NCBI RefSeq assembly: GCF_003400205.1
Contig: NZ_QUQV01000013.1
Location: 1-64,000, forward strand
DNA from: Bacillus sp. HNG
GTDB lineage: Bacteria; Bacillota; Bacilli; Bacillales; Bacillaceae_L
Direction: 5' to 3'
DNA: 64,000 nt
Part shown: in pieces, positions 7,972 to 16,151 of the stretch
How positions within the stretch are numbered: position 1 is the stretch's first letter
Layout: each line of letters opens with the position of its first letter
Position numbers and translations under genes: made by a program
Notes under the pieces: model-generated
Databases searched by the model: none
What the model saw: the letters and a program-made list of their open reading frames with translations, nothing else
What the model was told of the DNA's origin: nothing

Positions 7972-8153
7972 TTGAATACGGTCAAAGGCTCTGTTTGTGT
8001 ATACAGAGTAAACGGGATTAGTCTGTCCTTTTTTAATAATCTTCATTTCATATTTCGGATAGATATTCACCATATACTAGCAATATGTTTTCCCCATTCA
8101 ACTTATGTGTGGGTACTTATTGTCTGTTTATGTGTGGAAAATATGTAATGTAT

Positions 8154-8188
8154 AGAAAGGCAGCTTGTTCTGCCTTTCTTTATTTTTG
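8154..8188 (+). terminator. intrinsic terminator within the methyltransferase leader
   Basis: AGAAAGGCAG (8154-8163), loop CTTGTT, CTGCCTTTCT (8170-8179), then TTATTTTTG: a perfect 10-bp stem with a U-rich tail and no gene immediately upstream except the leader peptide. It is therefore best read as an attenuator. Confidence 0.8.
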
Positions 8189-8293
8189 TCTAATTTTAAC
8201 CTTTCGTTGTTTTTGGCAAGGAAAGGGTTATTTGCTGACGTCTTTTATTAAGCGCTAATGGAATAAGGATAGGCCTCTTTCCCCTTTACTCAC

Positions 8294-8323
8294 AAATCAC
8301 AGCCAGATGCTTGTGATTTTTTT
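8294..8323 (+). terminator. terminator-like hairpin next to the methyltransferase RBS
   Basis: AAATCACA (8294-8301) pairs with TGTGATTT (8312-8319), with an additional GC pair around a CAGAT loop, followed by seven Ts. It ends a few bases before AAAGGAAGAG, the ribosome binding site of the methyltransferase. Confidence 0.65.
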
Positions 8324-8340
8324 ATGAAAGGAAGAGAACT

Positions 8341-9234
8341 ATGACTAATAAAGAAAAAAGTGCAGAATTAGTTAATAAATATGTTCATGTATTTAGTTGT
8401 CCGATTTGTAAAAGTCCAATGGAGGTCACTCATTTAAAAAGTATTGTCTGTTTGAATAATCATACGTTTGATTTTGCAAAACAAGGCTATGTAAACATGA
8501 CGACTCGTTCTTCAAATAGCCTTTATGACAAGGAATTGTTTAAAGCAAGACAAAAAGTCATTATGGAAAGTAATCTTTTTGCACCTCTACACAAGAAGAT
8601 TTCAGAAATAATCATTGAAAATATCGATGCTTTAAAAGATGAAATCATGATTCTTGATGCGGGGTGTGGTGAAGGTTCACATTTCCAAAGAATTTTAGAT
8701 GAATGTGAGAATCTAAGAATTACAGGAATTGGTTTAGATATTTCAAAAGAAGGCATTAGAATTGCTGCAAGAAATTATAAAGAATCCATTTGGCTTGTCG
8801 GTGATTTAGCAAACTCACCTTTAGCTAATCAATCATGCTATTTTATTTTGAATATCCTTTCTCCTGCTAATTATAAGGATTTCAAAAGGATTTTGTTTCC
8901 AAATGGTCTCGTATTGAAAGTTGTACCTCGATCCAATTATCTAAAAGAATTACGAGCAGCACTATTCGATCATTCAGACAGAAAATTTTACAAAAATGAT
9001 GAAACAGTATCGTTGTTTAACCGTCACTTTTATCTTTTAGATATACTCAAACTCAGTTATACCAAGGAAATAACGCAAACTGAGCTCATTCATTTAGTTC
9101 AAATGTCTCCTCTTACGTGGAACACGAGCAAAAGTGATATGAGCCGAATCATAAATCAAGGTATTTCTGAGGTCACTGTTGATTTAGATATACTGATTGG
9201 AATAAACAAGCAGACGAAAGGGGGTAAAGAGTAA
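8341..9234 (+). CDS. RlmA-type 23S rRNA guanine-N1 methyltransferase
   Basis: The 297-residue protein has a zinc ribbon (C20, C23, C37, H41), the SAM-binding motif ILDAGCGEGSH (about residues 104-114) and KVVPRSNYLKELR, the layout of RlmA(I)/RlmA(II) and TlrB/MyrA enzymes. These methylate G745 or G748 in hairpin 35 of 23S rRNA, in the macrolide exit-tunnel site; the G748 enzymes contribute to tylosin-type macrolide resistance. B. subtilis YxjB is the likely housekeeping relative. A long leader with an ErmDL-like peptide precedes it, implying induction by macrolides. Which guanine is the target cannot be told from sequence alone. Confidence 0.85.
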   Translation: MTNKEKSAELVNKYVHVFSCPICKSPMEVTHLKSIVCLNNHTFDFAKQGYVNMTTRSSNSLYDKELFKARQKVIMESNLFAPLHKKISEIIIENIDALKDEIMILDAGCGEGSHFQRILDECENLRITGIGLDISKEGIRIAARNYKESIWLVGDLANSPLANQSCYFILNILSPANYKDFKRILFPNGLVLKVVPRSNYLKELRAALFDHSDRKFYKNDETVSLFNRHFYLLDILKLSYTKEITQTELIHLVQMSPLTWNTSKSDMSRIINQGISEVTVDLDILIGINKQTKGGKE

Positions 9235-9903
9235 TAGGAAAATATTGAACTATCATATTTAGAAAAAGTGGTATTAAACATCCCATGAATGGCAGTACAC
9301 CAGTTAGCCAAATTTTATCAAACTATCTTGAGGGATTATTAATTGATGACCCAACTCCCTATCTTGATTCAGAAGGTATATAGTTTTTTTGAAGAATTAA
9401 CATAAGAGCATGGAGAAATAGATACAGGCAGTAATCGCTGATCAACTGTTTTTTACAATCTAAAATAAATCAAAATTCATGGCTGGATCCAATGGGATTC
9501 AGTCTTTTTTCTTTTACTTTAAATTTCCTTTGAACCTTTGCGATATTTAAGAAAAACATCTAAATATTTCCAAATATTATAGTAACAAAGCTTATTTAAT
9601 ATATAGAAGTTCATTCTTTCACCTTATTTTAGTGTGTTTCCAATAATTAACACAATGTTTGTTGAAATTTTGGTTATCCGCCAAATCATTGATTTTACAG
9701 TGTTTGTAATCGTATTCGGGACTATAGAAGCATTACCAATCTCGTGGTTTTTGTTGCTGTTTTGTAATTAAACGTTCATACGGACGTAATGGTTTTTCAC
9801 TATACTAATATACTAGTACATCAGTGAAGGAGAGGATAGGATAGGAAGATGAGTTGAATGATTTCAAAAAAAATAGAAAAATAGACAGCAAGGGAGAAAT
9901 AAG
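9235..9903. other. intergenic region with repeat copy C and a GH3 promoter region
   Basis: About 670 bp. Codons near 9285-9380 read MNGSTPVSQILSNYLEG and a few more residues, then stop; this may be a gene remnant, but I cannot assign it. The 3' part of the intergenic repeat (AATCAAAATTC, stem-loop, T-run) occurs near 9467-9515. The stretch 9800-9840 contains ACTAATATACTAGTACATC, a possible operator before the GH3 gene. Confidence 0.4.
9483..9515 (+). terminator. terminator-like stem-loop of repeat copy C
   Basis: CTGGATCC (9483-9490) pairs with GGATTCAG (9495-9502) including one G-U pair, then TCTTTTTTCTTTT. The same hairpin type recurs in the repeat at 6322-6350. Confidence 0.6.
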
Positions 9904-9939
9904 ATGATAAAACGCATTACTTAAATTTTTTTAACAGCA

Positions 9940-12324
9940 ATGATCTATATGTCTTCTTTAGTAATTCCTGCTAATGCGGAGAATGCTGGAACGGAAGGGA
10001 CCAAACCCTGGATGAACACCAAGCTCTCTGCTGAGGAGCGCACCGAGCTACTTCTCGATGCGATGACAATGGAACAGAAGATTCAGCAAATCGCTATCTC
10101 GCGCTTCAATGAGAATGACAAAGGTGATCCGGTTGTCATCAAAAGAGGCGGAACTAGTAAGTATATGAACGGCGAATTCGCACCACAAGGTACCCTTCCT
10201 GGGTGTGAGTTTCAAGACACAGGCCGGCAAATCAAAGGGATCGAGGAACTTGGTATCCCTACAGTACGTATGACCAACGGTGGTACGGGCGTTAAGGGCG
10301 GATCATGTCACAATGACCCATTGGCGACTGGCCTTCCGTCTACCCCAGGTTTGGCTGCGACATTCGACCACGAGCTAAACTATGAGGCTGGCCGAATCCT
10401 TGGTGAGGAGACACGAGCTTTCGCGCATCATGTGTTCCTCGGACCAGGTATGAACCTCATCCGTCACCCGTACGGTGGCCGTAACTATGAATACTTTAGT
10501 GAGGACCCTTATTTGACAGGTACCCTTGCAATCGAGCAAACAAAGGGTATCCAGGATCAGGGAGTCCAGGTACAACTCAAGCACATGGCTGGAAACGAAC
10601 AGGAAACTGAACGTTGGACGATGGGTGTCCAAGTTCCTTCACAAGCTATGAACGAATTGTACATGTTGCCATTCGAAATGACCGTCAGAGACGCTGACCC
10701 AGCTTCCGTGATGTGTTCATTCCCGGATGTTAACGGTACTTATGCATGTGACAGTTCTGAACTTCTACAAGATGCCCTACGGAAAAACTGGGGCTTTGAC
10801 GGATACGTTATGAGTGACCGTCGTGCGATTCACGACACAGTGGCTGCTATCAAAGCGGGTACAAATGTGGAACTCGACTGGGCACCACAGTACTACACTC
10901 AAGAGAAGATCCAAGAGGCTCTCGACTCAGGAGCGGTAACTGAGGACGACATCGACAATCTGCTTCGTCCACGTTACATCAAGATGATCGAGTTTGGTCA
11001 TATGGATGAGCCTTTCGACAAATTTATGCCGGAAATCGTCGATCCGATGGCTAACGGCGCTACCGCACGGAAGATGGCCGAGGAAGGCTCCGTGCTGTTA
11101 AAGAACGACAACGGCTTCCTGCCATTAGACGGTGAGCCAAAGTCGATTGCGTTGATCGGCATTGAGACGTTCGCTGGTGCGGCAAAGATGTCCCCACGTT
11201 CTGTTCGTGACGATAATGATTATGTAGTGACTCCATATACGGTTACACCACAAGAAGGCTTAGAGAATGTTATCAAAGAGTTGGGCTACAACACAAAAGT
11301 GACGTACAACAATGGCAGTGATCCGAAAGCTGCTGCTAAGTTAGCTGCTGAATCTGATGTCGTGCTTCTCATGGTCGGCGATAACCCACATGAGACAGTG
11401 GACCGTGAAACACTTGGATTCCCAGCATTGAACCTCAAATCGGGCGTGGCTGAGCAGGAGCCGTTGATCGACGCAGTTATGGAAGCTAACCCTGAGAACA
11501 CTGTGGTGGTATTAAAGACTTCCGGTACGTCAATTATGCCGTGGTTGGATAAGGTACCTGCAGTTCTTCAAGCATGGTACCCAGGTATGGAGGATGGCAA
11601 TGCCGTTGCTAACCTACTTTACGGTAAGGTTAATCCATCTGGTAAGCTGCCAATGACGTTTGGAGCTACTGAGCGTGAAGCAGCATTCGCGACTGAAAAA
11701 CAGTACCCTGGAACTCGTCAAGATACAGGTAAAGTAGGTGGCCCAGGCCCTTACGGTGATGGTAAGTCCGATCAGCTAATTGCTCAATACACTGAAGGTC
11801 TTGAGATGGGTTACCGCTGGTACGAAGCAAACAACGTGAAGCCGGTCTTCCCATTCGGGTACGGCTTGTCTTACACAACTTTTGAGTATGGTGACCTAAA
11901 AGTGAAGAAAGTCCGCGAGACAGGAAAAGGCGGCAAAGGAGCATTATCCGGTCTTGACGTGTCCTTCACTGTAACGAATACCGGTGACGTTGCCGGAAAA
12001 GAAGCGGCACAAGTCTATCTGACACTTCCGGACGAGGCAGGTCAGCCAACGAAACGTCTTGTTAACTTCGAGAAGGTTGATCTTGAGCCAGGTGAAAGCC
12101 AGCGTGTGACTGTACGAATTAACCATGCTGACTCTAACCATCCATTCTCTTATTTCGTTCCAGAAGAGCCAGACAATTTGGCGAACTGGGCTGACGGCGA
12201 GTGGGCTACTGTTGACGGAAAGTACCGCGTGCATGTCGGTGGTTCTTCCGCAGACACTCCGTTGGAAAAGGATGTTCCGTTGAACTTCAAACTCGATAAG
12301 GAAAATGGCAAAGGCAACAACTAA
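9940..12324 (+). CDS. secreted GH3 family glycosidase (beta-glucosidase-like)
   Basis: A 794-residue glycoside hydrolase family 3 protein: TIM-barrel domain (KHMAGNEQE near residue 214, putative nucleophile D293 in GYVMSDRRA, where most family members have SDW), alpha/beta sandwich domain, then a fibronectin-III-like C-terminal domain. It would release glucose or related sugars from beta-linked oligosaccharides outside the cell. The natural start appears to be ATG 9904 behind AAGGGAG: codons MIKRIT, then TAA (9922-9924), then IFLTAMIYMSSLVIPANA, a signal peptide broken by one stop. Translation from ATG 9940 would give a signal peptide without its basic N-region. GC content is visibly higher than in flanking genes. 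Confidence 0.8.
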   Translation: MIYMSSLVIPANAENAGTEGTKPWMNTKLSAEERTELLLDAMTMEQKIQQIAISRFNENDKGDPVVIKRGGTSKYMNGEFAPQGTLPGCEFQDTGRQIKGIEELGIPTVRMTNGGTGVKGGSCHNDPLATGLPSTPGLAATFDHELNYEAGRILGEETRAFAHHVFLGPGMNLIRHPYGGRNYEYFSEDPYLTGTLAIEQTKGIQDQGVQVQLKHMAGNEQETERWTMGVQVPSQAMNELYMLPFEMTVRDADPASVMCSFPDVNGTYACDSSELLQDALRKNWGFDGYVMSDRRAIHDTVAAIKAGTNVELDWAPQYYTQEKIQEALDSGAVTEDDIDNLLRPRYIKMIEFGHMDEPFDKFMPEIVDPMANGATARKMAEEGSVLLKNDNGFLPLDGEPKSIALIGIETFAGAAKMSPRSVRDDNDYVVTPYTVTPQEGLENVIKELGYNTKVTYNNGSDPKAAAKLAAESDVVLLMVGDNPHETVDRETLGFPALNLKSGVAEQEPLIDAVMEANPENTVVVLKTSGTSIMPWLDKVPAVLQAWYPGMEDGNAVANLLYGKVNPSGKLPMTFGATEREAAFATEKQYPGTRQDTGKVGGPGPYGDGKSDQLIAQYTEGLEMGYRWYEANNVKPVFPFGYGLSYTTFEYGDLKVKKVRETGKGGKGALSGLDVSFTVTNTGDVAGKEAAQVYLTLPDEAGQPTKRLVNFEKVDLEPGESQRVTVRINHADSNHPFSYFVPEEPDNLANWADGEWATVDGKYRVHVGGSSADTPLEKDVPLNFKLDKENGKGNN

Positions 12325-12423
12325 TGATAATATTTATGGCAAAGGGGGACTCTAATTGGTAGGCCCTGGCCATGGGATGACGTCGACGACCGTTAGTGGT
12401 CATTAGGTATCCCAAAGGTAGTG

Positions 12424-12466
12424 AGCCCGCGTGCTCGGCGAAACAAGCTGAGGCACGCGGGCTTTC
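12424..12466 (+). terminator. GC-rich terminator after the GH3 gene
   Basis: AGCCCGCGTGC (12424-12434) pairs perfectly with GCACGCGGGCT (12453-12463), followed by only TTCT. Such a very GC-rich stem with a short T tail is atypical for this genome and more like those of high-GC bacteria. Confidence 0.7.
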
Positions 12467-12536
12467 TGCTTCTCACGACTTCTTCATGGGAGACGCGTAT
12501 TACGAAAGGAATCAAAGAAGGATGTGAAAAAATTTG

Positions 12537-14033
12537 ATGAAACAATCCGGTCGAAACAGCCAGCGAGGTCCTGTGCATTTGTGGTGGCTTGCTCTTGTCC
12601 TAGTGATCCTCTTGATCGGATGCACTGACGAAAATTCCGCTGGGCAGGTCGGGAAAGATGATACCGTAGAACACGCTCCGACCGGGCACGGAGACTGGAA
12701 GAACCCCGGCTTAGTAGACCGTTCTGGCGCGCCGATTGAGGTGCCGACGCCGGTTCCAGCCACGGGTAGAACGCTAGATGTCACGGAATTTGGAGCAGAT
12801 CCTGCGCCAGACTCACACGACGATGCAGCTGCCATCAGGAAGGCCATAGACGCTGCCAAACCGGGAGACGAGGTCGTGTTGCCAGCAGGCACATATGACC
12901 TGCGCTCCACTGACCCGGCAGACAAGACGGCGAACATCGTGTTGCGCAGTGGTGTGGACCTACGCGGCGATGGCCAGGAGCGCACCGTGTTGCTGACCTC
13001 TCTCAACGGCGAGGATGACAGTCGGGTGATCCGTGGGTCTGGAGTTTACGATGTCATCATTGCTGACTTCACCATAACCTCCCGTCATGAGGGTCCACTT
13101 GGTGAAGACCCTGACGACAGCGACGCGGGGGGCGGACCAATGTACGGGATATACCTCGGAGCGCATGAAGGGAAGGCGAGCTACAGGATCCTTGTGGAGA
13201 ACCTAGGCATACGAAAGTTCGAGCGCCACGGGATCTCCGTCAAGGCTAGCCGTGAAGTGACCCTATCGGGAAACCACATAAGTGAGGCAACTGCCGTCGG
13301 TCCTGGTGGACAGGGCTACGGCATCGCCATCGAGGGCTCAGTTGACCAGCACGACCCTGATGCCGCTAATGATTCCCGGCACAATGTCGTCATCGGTAAT
13401 ACATTCGACGGCAGGCATCTCCGGCACGCCGTTCTGCTGCAGTTCCCCACGCACAACAATCTTGTGGCGGAGAACACTATTGTCGGCAGTTATCTCGATG
13501 CCATCGACCTGCACGGCGAGGGTGAATACCTGAACGAGATTAGGAACAACACGGTCATCGGCGGAAAACGGGCGGGGATCGCGCTAGGCAATTCAGGAGG
13601 GACCAAGAACAAACACGACGCCTCAGGTCGTGGAAACTGGGTGCACTCCAACAAACTGATTGGAAACCGTCAGGGAATCCTCGTTATCCTGGGAACTCCA
13701 GAAACACTCATCGAGGACAATAAGATTACCGCCAGCAAGGATTCCAAGGTTGGGATTGAGCTTCGAAATGCGCCGGGAACGGAGCTGCGAGGTAATCACA
13801 TCACTGGAGGAAATAGCGGGTTCTGGGCAATCCGGCTCCGTGAGGATCAAGGTACTGACGGGCGGGGTATAGGAATCCCCTCAGGAATTAGAATCGAGAG
13901 TAACATTATGCGGCAGGCAGCCAACGGCATCAGGATTGATGCCGGAAAGGACCTCAGCGTGGTCGAAAATATAGTAGAGGGTATCGACGGAGATAAGATG
14001 AGGATAGCCGATGGAGTCGAGGTGAGCAAATAA
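12537..14033 (+). CDS. lipoprotein with right-handed parallel beta-helix (pectate-lyase-like)
   Basis: About 498 residues. The N-terminus has a basic stretch, a hydrophobic core and a lipobox LIGC with the lipidated Cys at residue 29 (30 if a TTG at 12534 is used). TLDVTEFGADPAPDSHDDAAAIRKAI is typical of the pectate-lyase-3 N-terminal cap; the rest shows repeated N-x-I/V turns of PbH1 coils. It is probably a surface-anchored polysaccharide lyase or hydrolase; the exact substrate is unknown. Base composition is markedly GC-rich (codons such as GGC, GAC, ATC), unlike the flanking host genes. It follows the GH3 gene and probably arrived with it. Confidence 0.75.
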   Translation: MKQSGRNSQRGPVHLWWLALVLVILLIGCTDENSAGQVGKDDTVEHAPTGHGDWKNPGLVDRSGAPIEVPTPVPATGRTLDVTEFGADPAPDSHDDAAAIRKAIDAAKPGDEVVLPAGTYDLRSTDPADKTANIVLRSGVDLRGDGQERTVLLTSLNGEDDSRVIRGSGVYDVIIADFTITSRHEGPLGEDPDDSDAGGGPMYGIYLGAHEGKASYRILVENLGIRKFERHGISVKASREVTLSGNHISEATAVGPGGQGYGIAIEGSVDQHDPDAANDSRHNVVIGNTFDGRHLRHAVLLQFPTHNNLVAENTIVGSYLDAIDLHGEGEYLNEIRNNTVIGGKRAGIALGNSGGTKNKHDASGRGNWVHSNKLIGNRQGILVILGTPETLIEDNKITASKDSKVGIELRNAPGTELRGNHITGGNSGFWAIRLREDQGTDGRGIGIPSGIRIESNIMRQAANGIRIDAGKDLSVVENIVEGIDGDKMRIADGVEVSK

Positions 14034-14084
14034 GTCCAATGGGTAGTTCAATCGTAATCAAAAATAGTGCAAGTTATGGAGATA

Positions 14085-14112
14085 AAGAAGGGGAGGAGCC
14101 CCTTCTTACCTT
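14085..14112. terminator. bidirectional terminator between lipoprotein and ferritin-like genes
   Basis: AAGAAGGGG (14085-14093) pairs with CCCCTTCTT (14099-14107) around a 5-nt loop. It lies between two convergent genes and could serve both. Confidence 0.65.
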
Positions 14113-14134
14113 TTAAACTCTAATCTGAATAGTA

Positions 14135-15040
14135 TTATTTATATTGTTCAAGACCTTTTTCAAATGCTGCAAGATGATTCAAAGAAGCATTACGAAGTTG
14201 AGAAAAGACGGTTCGAACATCATTAGGAATAGTAAGTGATAGAAACCGGTCGTACATAGAAATATTGTCTATTTCCCCCTGAACACCAGCAGCATATGCT
14301 GCCTTAATACTCTCTGGTGTTGTAACGAATGACTGTGAAATATCTTCAGGTAGTGGCACATGATAACGATCAAGTATTGGTAATAAAGTATTTATATGTC
14401 TCTTTTCAGCTTCTTTTATTTGTGTGAATGTCCTTATATATCCAAAATTTTGTAGGATATCATCGTATCTTGCTTGAGCTAGGTATTCATCTTGAAGGGC
14501 ATATGTCAACATTTGGGGTAAAGTTAACATGGAGGCACTTAATGCTCCTTTAGCCCCGTAATTGTTTATTTGCCGATTGATTTGCGTTCCCTTAGGATAA
14601 TTAGAAAAGAACAAAAACCATACAGCGTGATTTTGTTCGTCTGCAGCTGCACGGCGGAACCTTTCTTTAATAATTGGATCATTCGCTTTATCTGAAATCT
14701 CTAAATAAAAATCAACAGTTTCCTGCTCATCTTTAAACGCAAATTCTATTCCTTCTCTATACGTATTAGGACATTTCTCAATGATATGATAAGATGGATT
14801 TTTTCCTGTTAAATTTGTATAAATTCTATTAAATTCACCAAGATGATGTATTTCATGCTTTCGTATCTCCAAAATTTTGTCCCTTTCATCGTTTGTAGGT
14901 GCCATCCTGGCTAATTCCTTATAACATGCAATAGCGCTGTATTCTCCATTAATAGCTTTTTGAATATCATTTACAAGTTGAATGTCATTTGGCATACGAT
15001 ATGAATCATAATAATATGGACCAAATTGATTTAAATACAT
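14135..15040 (-). CDS. ferritin-like / DUF2202 protein
   Basis: About 301 residues containing two ferritin-like four-helix units. The first has GEYSAIACYKELARMAP, EIRKHEIHHLGEF and DEQNHAVW metal-ligand patterns; the second (AYALQDEYLAQARYDDI, EAEKRHINTLLPIL, GEIDNISMYDRFL) matches DUF2202. Such rubrerythrin-like di-iron folds occur in oxidative-stress or spore-associated proteins. The start at 15040 is chosen because AAGGAGG lies 6 nt upstream; an upstream in-frame start at 15064 would overlap that site. It is divergent from the sulfur operon. The precise role is unknown. Confidence 0.75.
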   Translation of the reverse strand: MYLNQFGPYYYDSYRMPNDIQLVNDIQKAINGEYSAIACYKELARMAPTNDERDKILEIRKHEIHHLGEFNRIYTNLTGKNPSYHIIEKCPNTYREGIEFAFKDEQETVDFYLEISDKANDPIIKERFRRAAADEQNHAVWFLFFSNYPKGTQINRQINNYGAKGALSASMLTLPQMLTYALQDEYLAQARYDDILQNFGYIRTFTQIKEAEKRHINTLLPILDRYHVPLPEDISQSFVTTPESIKAAYAAGVQGEIDNISMYDRFLSLTIPNDVRTVFSQLRNASLNHLAAFEKGLEQYK

Positions 15041-15217
15041 GTTTGTCCTCCTTTTGAAAACCATCTACTTATCTTATGTTTTATAATTGGGTAGCTGTGC
15101 CAGTTCATTTCTTGTTATTTGATCAATTGCAGTTGCATCTAAAAAGGGACTTTAACTCCTTTTCATTGTGAACTTATATTAAAAATTTTAGATGTATGAA
15201 CGTTATTCATTTATTTG

Positions 15218-15246
15218 TTGACAATATACCGACAGGGGTATAATAT
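15218..15246 (+). promoter_or_regulatory. promoter with CstR operator 1
   Basis: TTGACA (15218-15223), 17-bp spacer, TAATAT (15241-15246). The spacer holds ATACCGACAGGGGTAT (15226-15241), which fits the ATACC-N-GGGTAT pattern of CstR operators. Confidence 0.7.
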
Positions 15247-15297
15247 ATGACATGTGAGTTCATCACACAGATTAAATAGTAATAGAAACTAAGAGGG

Positions 15298-15345
15298 TTG
15301 ACACCCACTTTTATTTTAGTTATTATCATACCCATAGGGGTAGAG
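15298..15345 (+). promoter_or_regulatory. promoter with CstR operator 2
   Basis: TTGACA (15298-15303), 17-bp spacer, TATTAT (15321-15326), then CATACCCATAGGGGTAG at 15328-15344 over the start site. This is the proximal promoter of the sulfur operon. Confidence 0.7.
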
Positions 15346-15373
15346 GTAAAAATAAAATCTGGAGGTAATATGC

Positions 15374-15601
15374 ATGAATATAGATAAAGTGTTAGATGCA
15401 AAAGGGCTAGCTTGCCCAATGCCTATTGTAAAAACAAAAAAAGCTATTGACGCTCTTGAGTCAGGACAAATCTTAGAAGTTCTTGCAACTGACAAAGGAG
15501 CAAAAAATGATTTAACAGCATGGGCTGCATCTACTGGACATGAACTAGTTGAATCAAAAGAAGAAAATGGAGTTCTTTACTTTTATATTAAAAAAGGCTA
15601 A
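15374..15601 (+). CDS. yrkI: TusA-family sulfur carrier protein
   Basis: A 75-residue TusA/SirA-like protein with the CPMP motif (Cys14), the residue that carries a persulfide. It passes sulfane sulfur between rhodaneses and acceptor proteins in the cytosol. The ATG follows GGAGGTAATATGC. It is the first gene of the CstR-controlled operon and is nearly identical in plan to the TusA protein at 18749 and the TusA half of the fusion at 16973, so this region carries three TusA modules. It resembles B. subtilis YrkI; which of the two stand-alone copies is the ortholog is not decided. Confidence 0.8.
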   Translation: MNIDKVLDAKGLACPMPIVKTKKAIDALESGQILEVLATDKGAKNDLTAWAASTGHELVESKEENGVLYFYIKKG

Positions 15602-15630
15602 ACCTTTGGAGAAAACGGGGAGGAAAAAGA

Positions 15631-16110
15631 ATGACAGAAAGTAAAAAAACAACGATAGTTTTATTTAGCGGTGATTATGACAAGGTAATGGCTGCCTATA
15701 TTATTGCAAATGGTGCAGCAGCATATGATCATGAAGTGACGATTTTTCATACTTTTTGGGGATTAAATGCCTTACGTAAAGATGAAGAAATTAAAGCGGA
15801 AAAAAGCTTCATTGAAAAAATGTTTGGCAAGATGATGCCAAGGGGTGCTAATAAATTAGGACTTTCAAAAATGAATATGGCAGGTATGGGCCCGAAGATG
15901 ATTAAAGATGTGATTAAAAAACACAATGCTTTGCCATTGCCACAACTTATTGAAATAGCACAAGAGCAAGATATAAAGCTTGTTGCATGTACAATGACAA
16001 TGGATTTACTGGGACTTAAACAAGAAGAACTTTTAGATAATGTTGAATTAGCAGGAGTTGCAGCTTATTTGGGCGATGCAGAAAATGGAAATGTGAACCT
16101 GTTTATCTAA
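15631..16110 (+). CDS. yrkE: DsrE/DsrF/DrsH-like sulfurtransferase-family protein
   Basis: A 159-residue protein with the DsrE2 pattern: TTIVLFSGDYDKVMAAYIIANGAAAYDHEVTIFHTFWG at the N-terminus and a conserved Cys in ACTMTMDLLG near the C-terminal third. This family handles persulfide sulfur together with TusA and rhodanese partners. It resembles B. subtilis YrkE, which sits in a comparable operon. GGGGAGG lies just upstream of the ATG, and it follows the TusA gene by 29 nt, so it is clearly in the same operon. Confidence 0.8.
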   Translation: MTESKKTTIVLFSGDYDKVMAAYIIANGAAAYDHEVTIFHTFWGLNALRKDEEIKAEKSFIEKMFGKMMPRGANKLGLSKMNMAGMGPKMIKDVIKKHNALPLPQLIEIAQEQDIKLVACTMTMDLLGLKQEELLDNVELAGVAAYLGDAENGNVNLFI

Positions 16111-16151
16111 AAGTATACGGGTAATCCCATTCAAAACAGGAGGATTAAAAC

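Larger units (their letters stand above)
7776..8334 (+). promoter_or_regulatory. attenuator leader of the methyltransferase gene
   Basis: The leader holds an ErmDL-like peptide (7927-7971) and mutually exclusive pairings. CTTTG-ACC inside the peptide (7958-7966) can pair with GGTCAAAG (7980-7987). CTCTGT (7989-7994) pairs with ACAGAG (8003-8008), or ACAGA pairs with TCTGT (8022-8026) just before CCTTTTTT, giving a terminator. Two more terminators follow at 8154 and 8294. GAAAGG/CCTTTC segments at 8155, 8173, 8200 and 8221 offer further alternative pairings. A 10-bp inverted repeat AAAAACAGTT/AACTGTTTTT (7776-7785/7846-7855) is also present. This layout fits drug-dependent transcription attenuation. 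Confidence 0.65.

Noticed and set aside
11666-12234. Minus-strand open frames inside the GH3 gene
   Set aside because: Long reverse frames are expected in higher-GC coding sequence; they lack ribosome binding sites and recognisable domains.
15207-15419. Minus-strand open frame across the CstR promoter region
   Set aside because: It overlaps two promoters, two operators and the start of the TusA gene, and shows no coding features.
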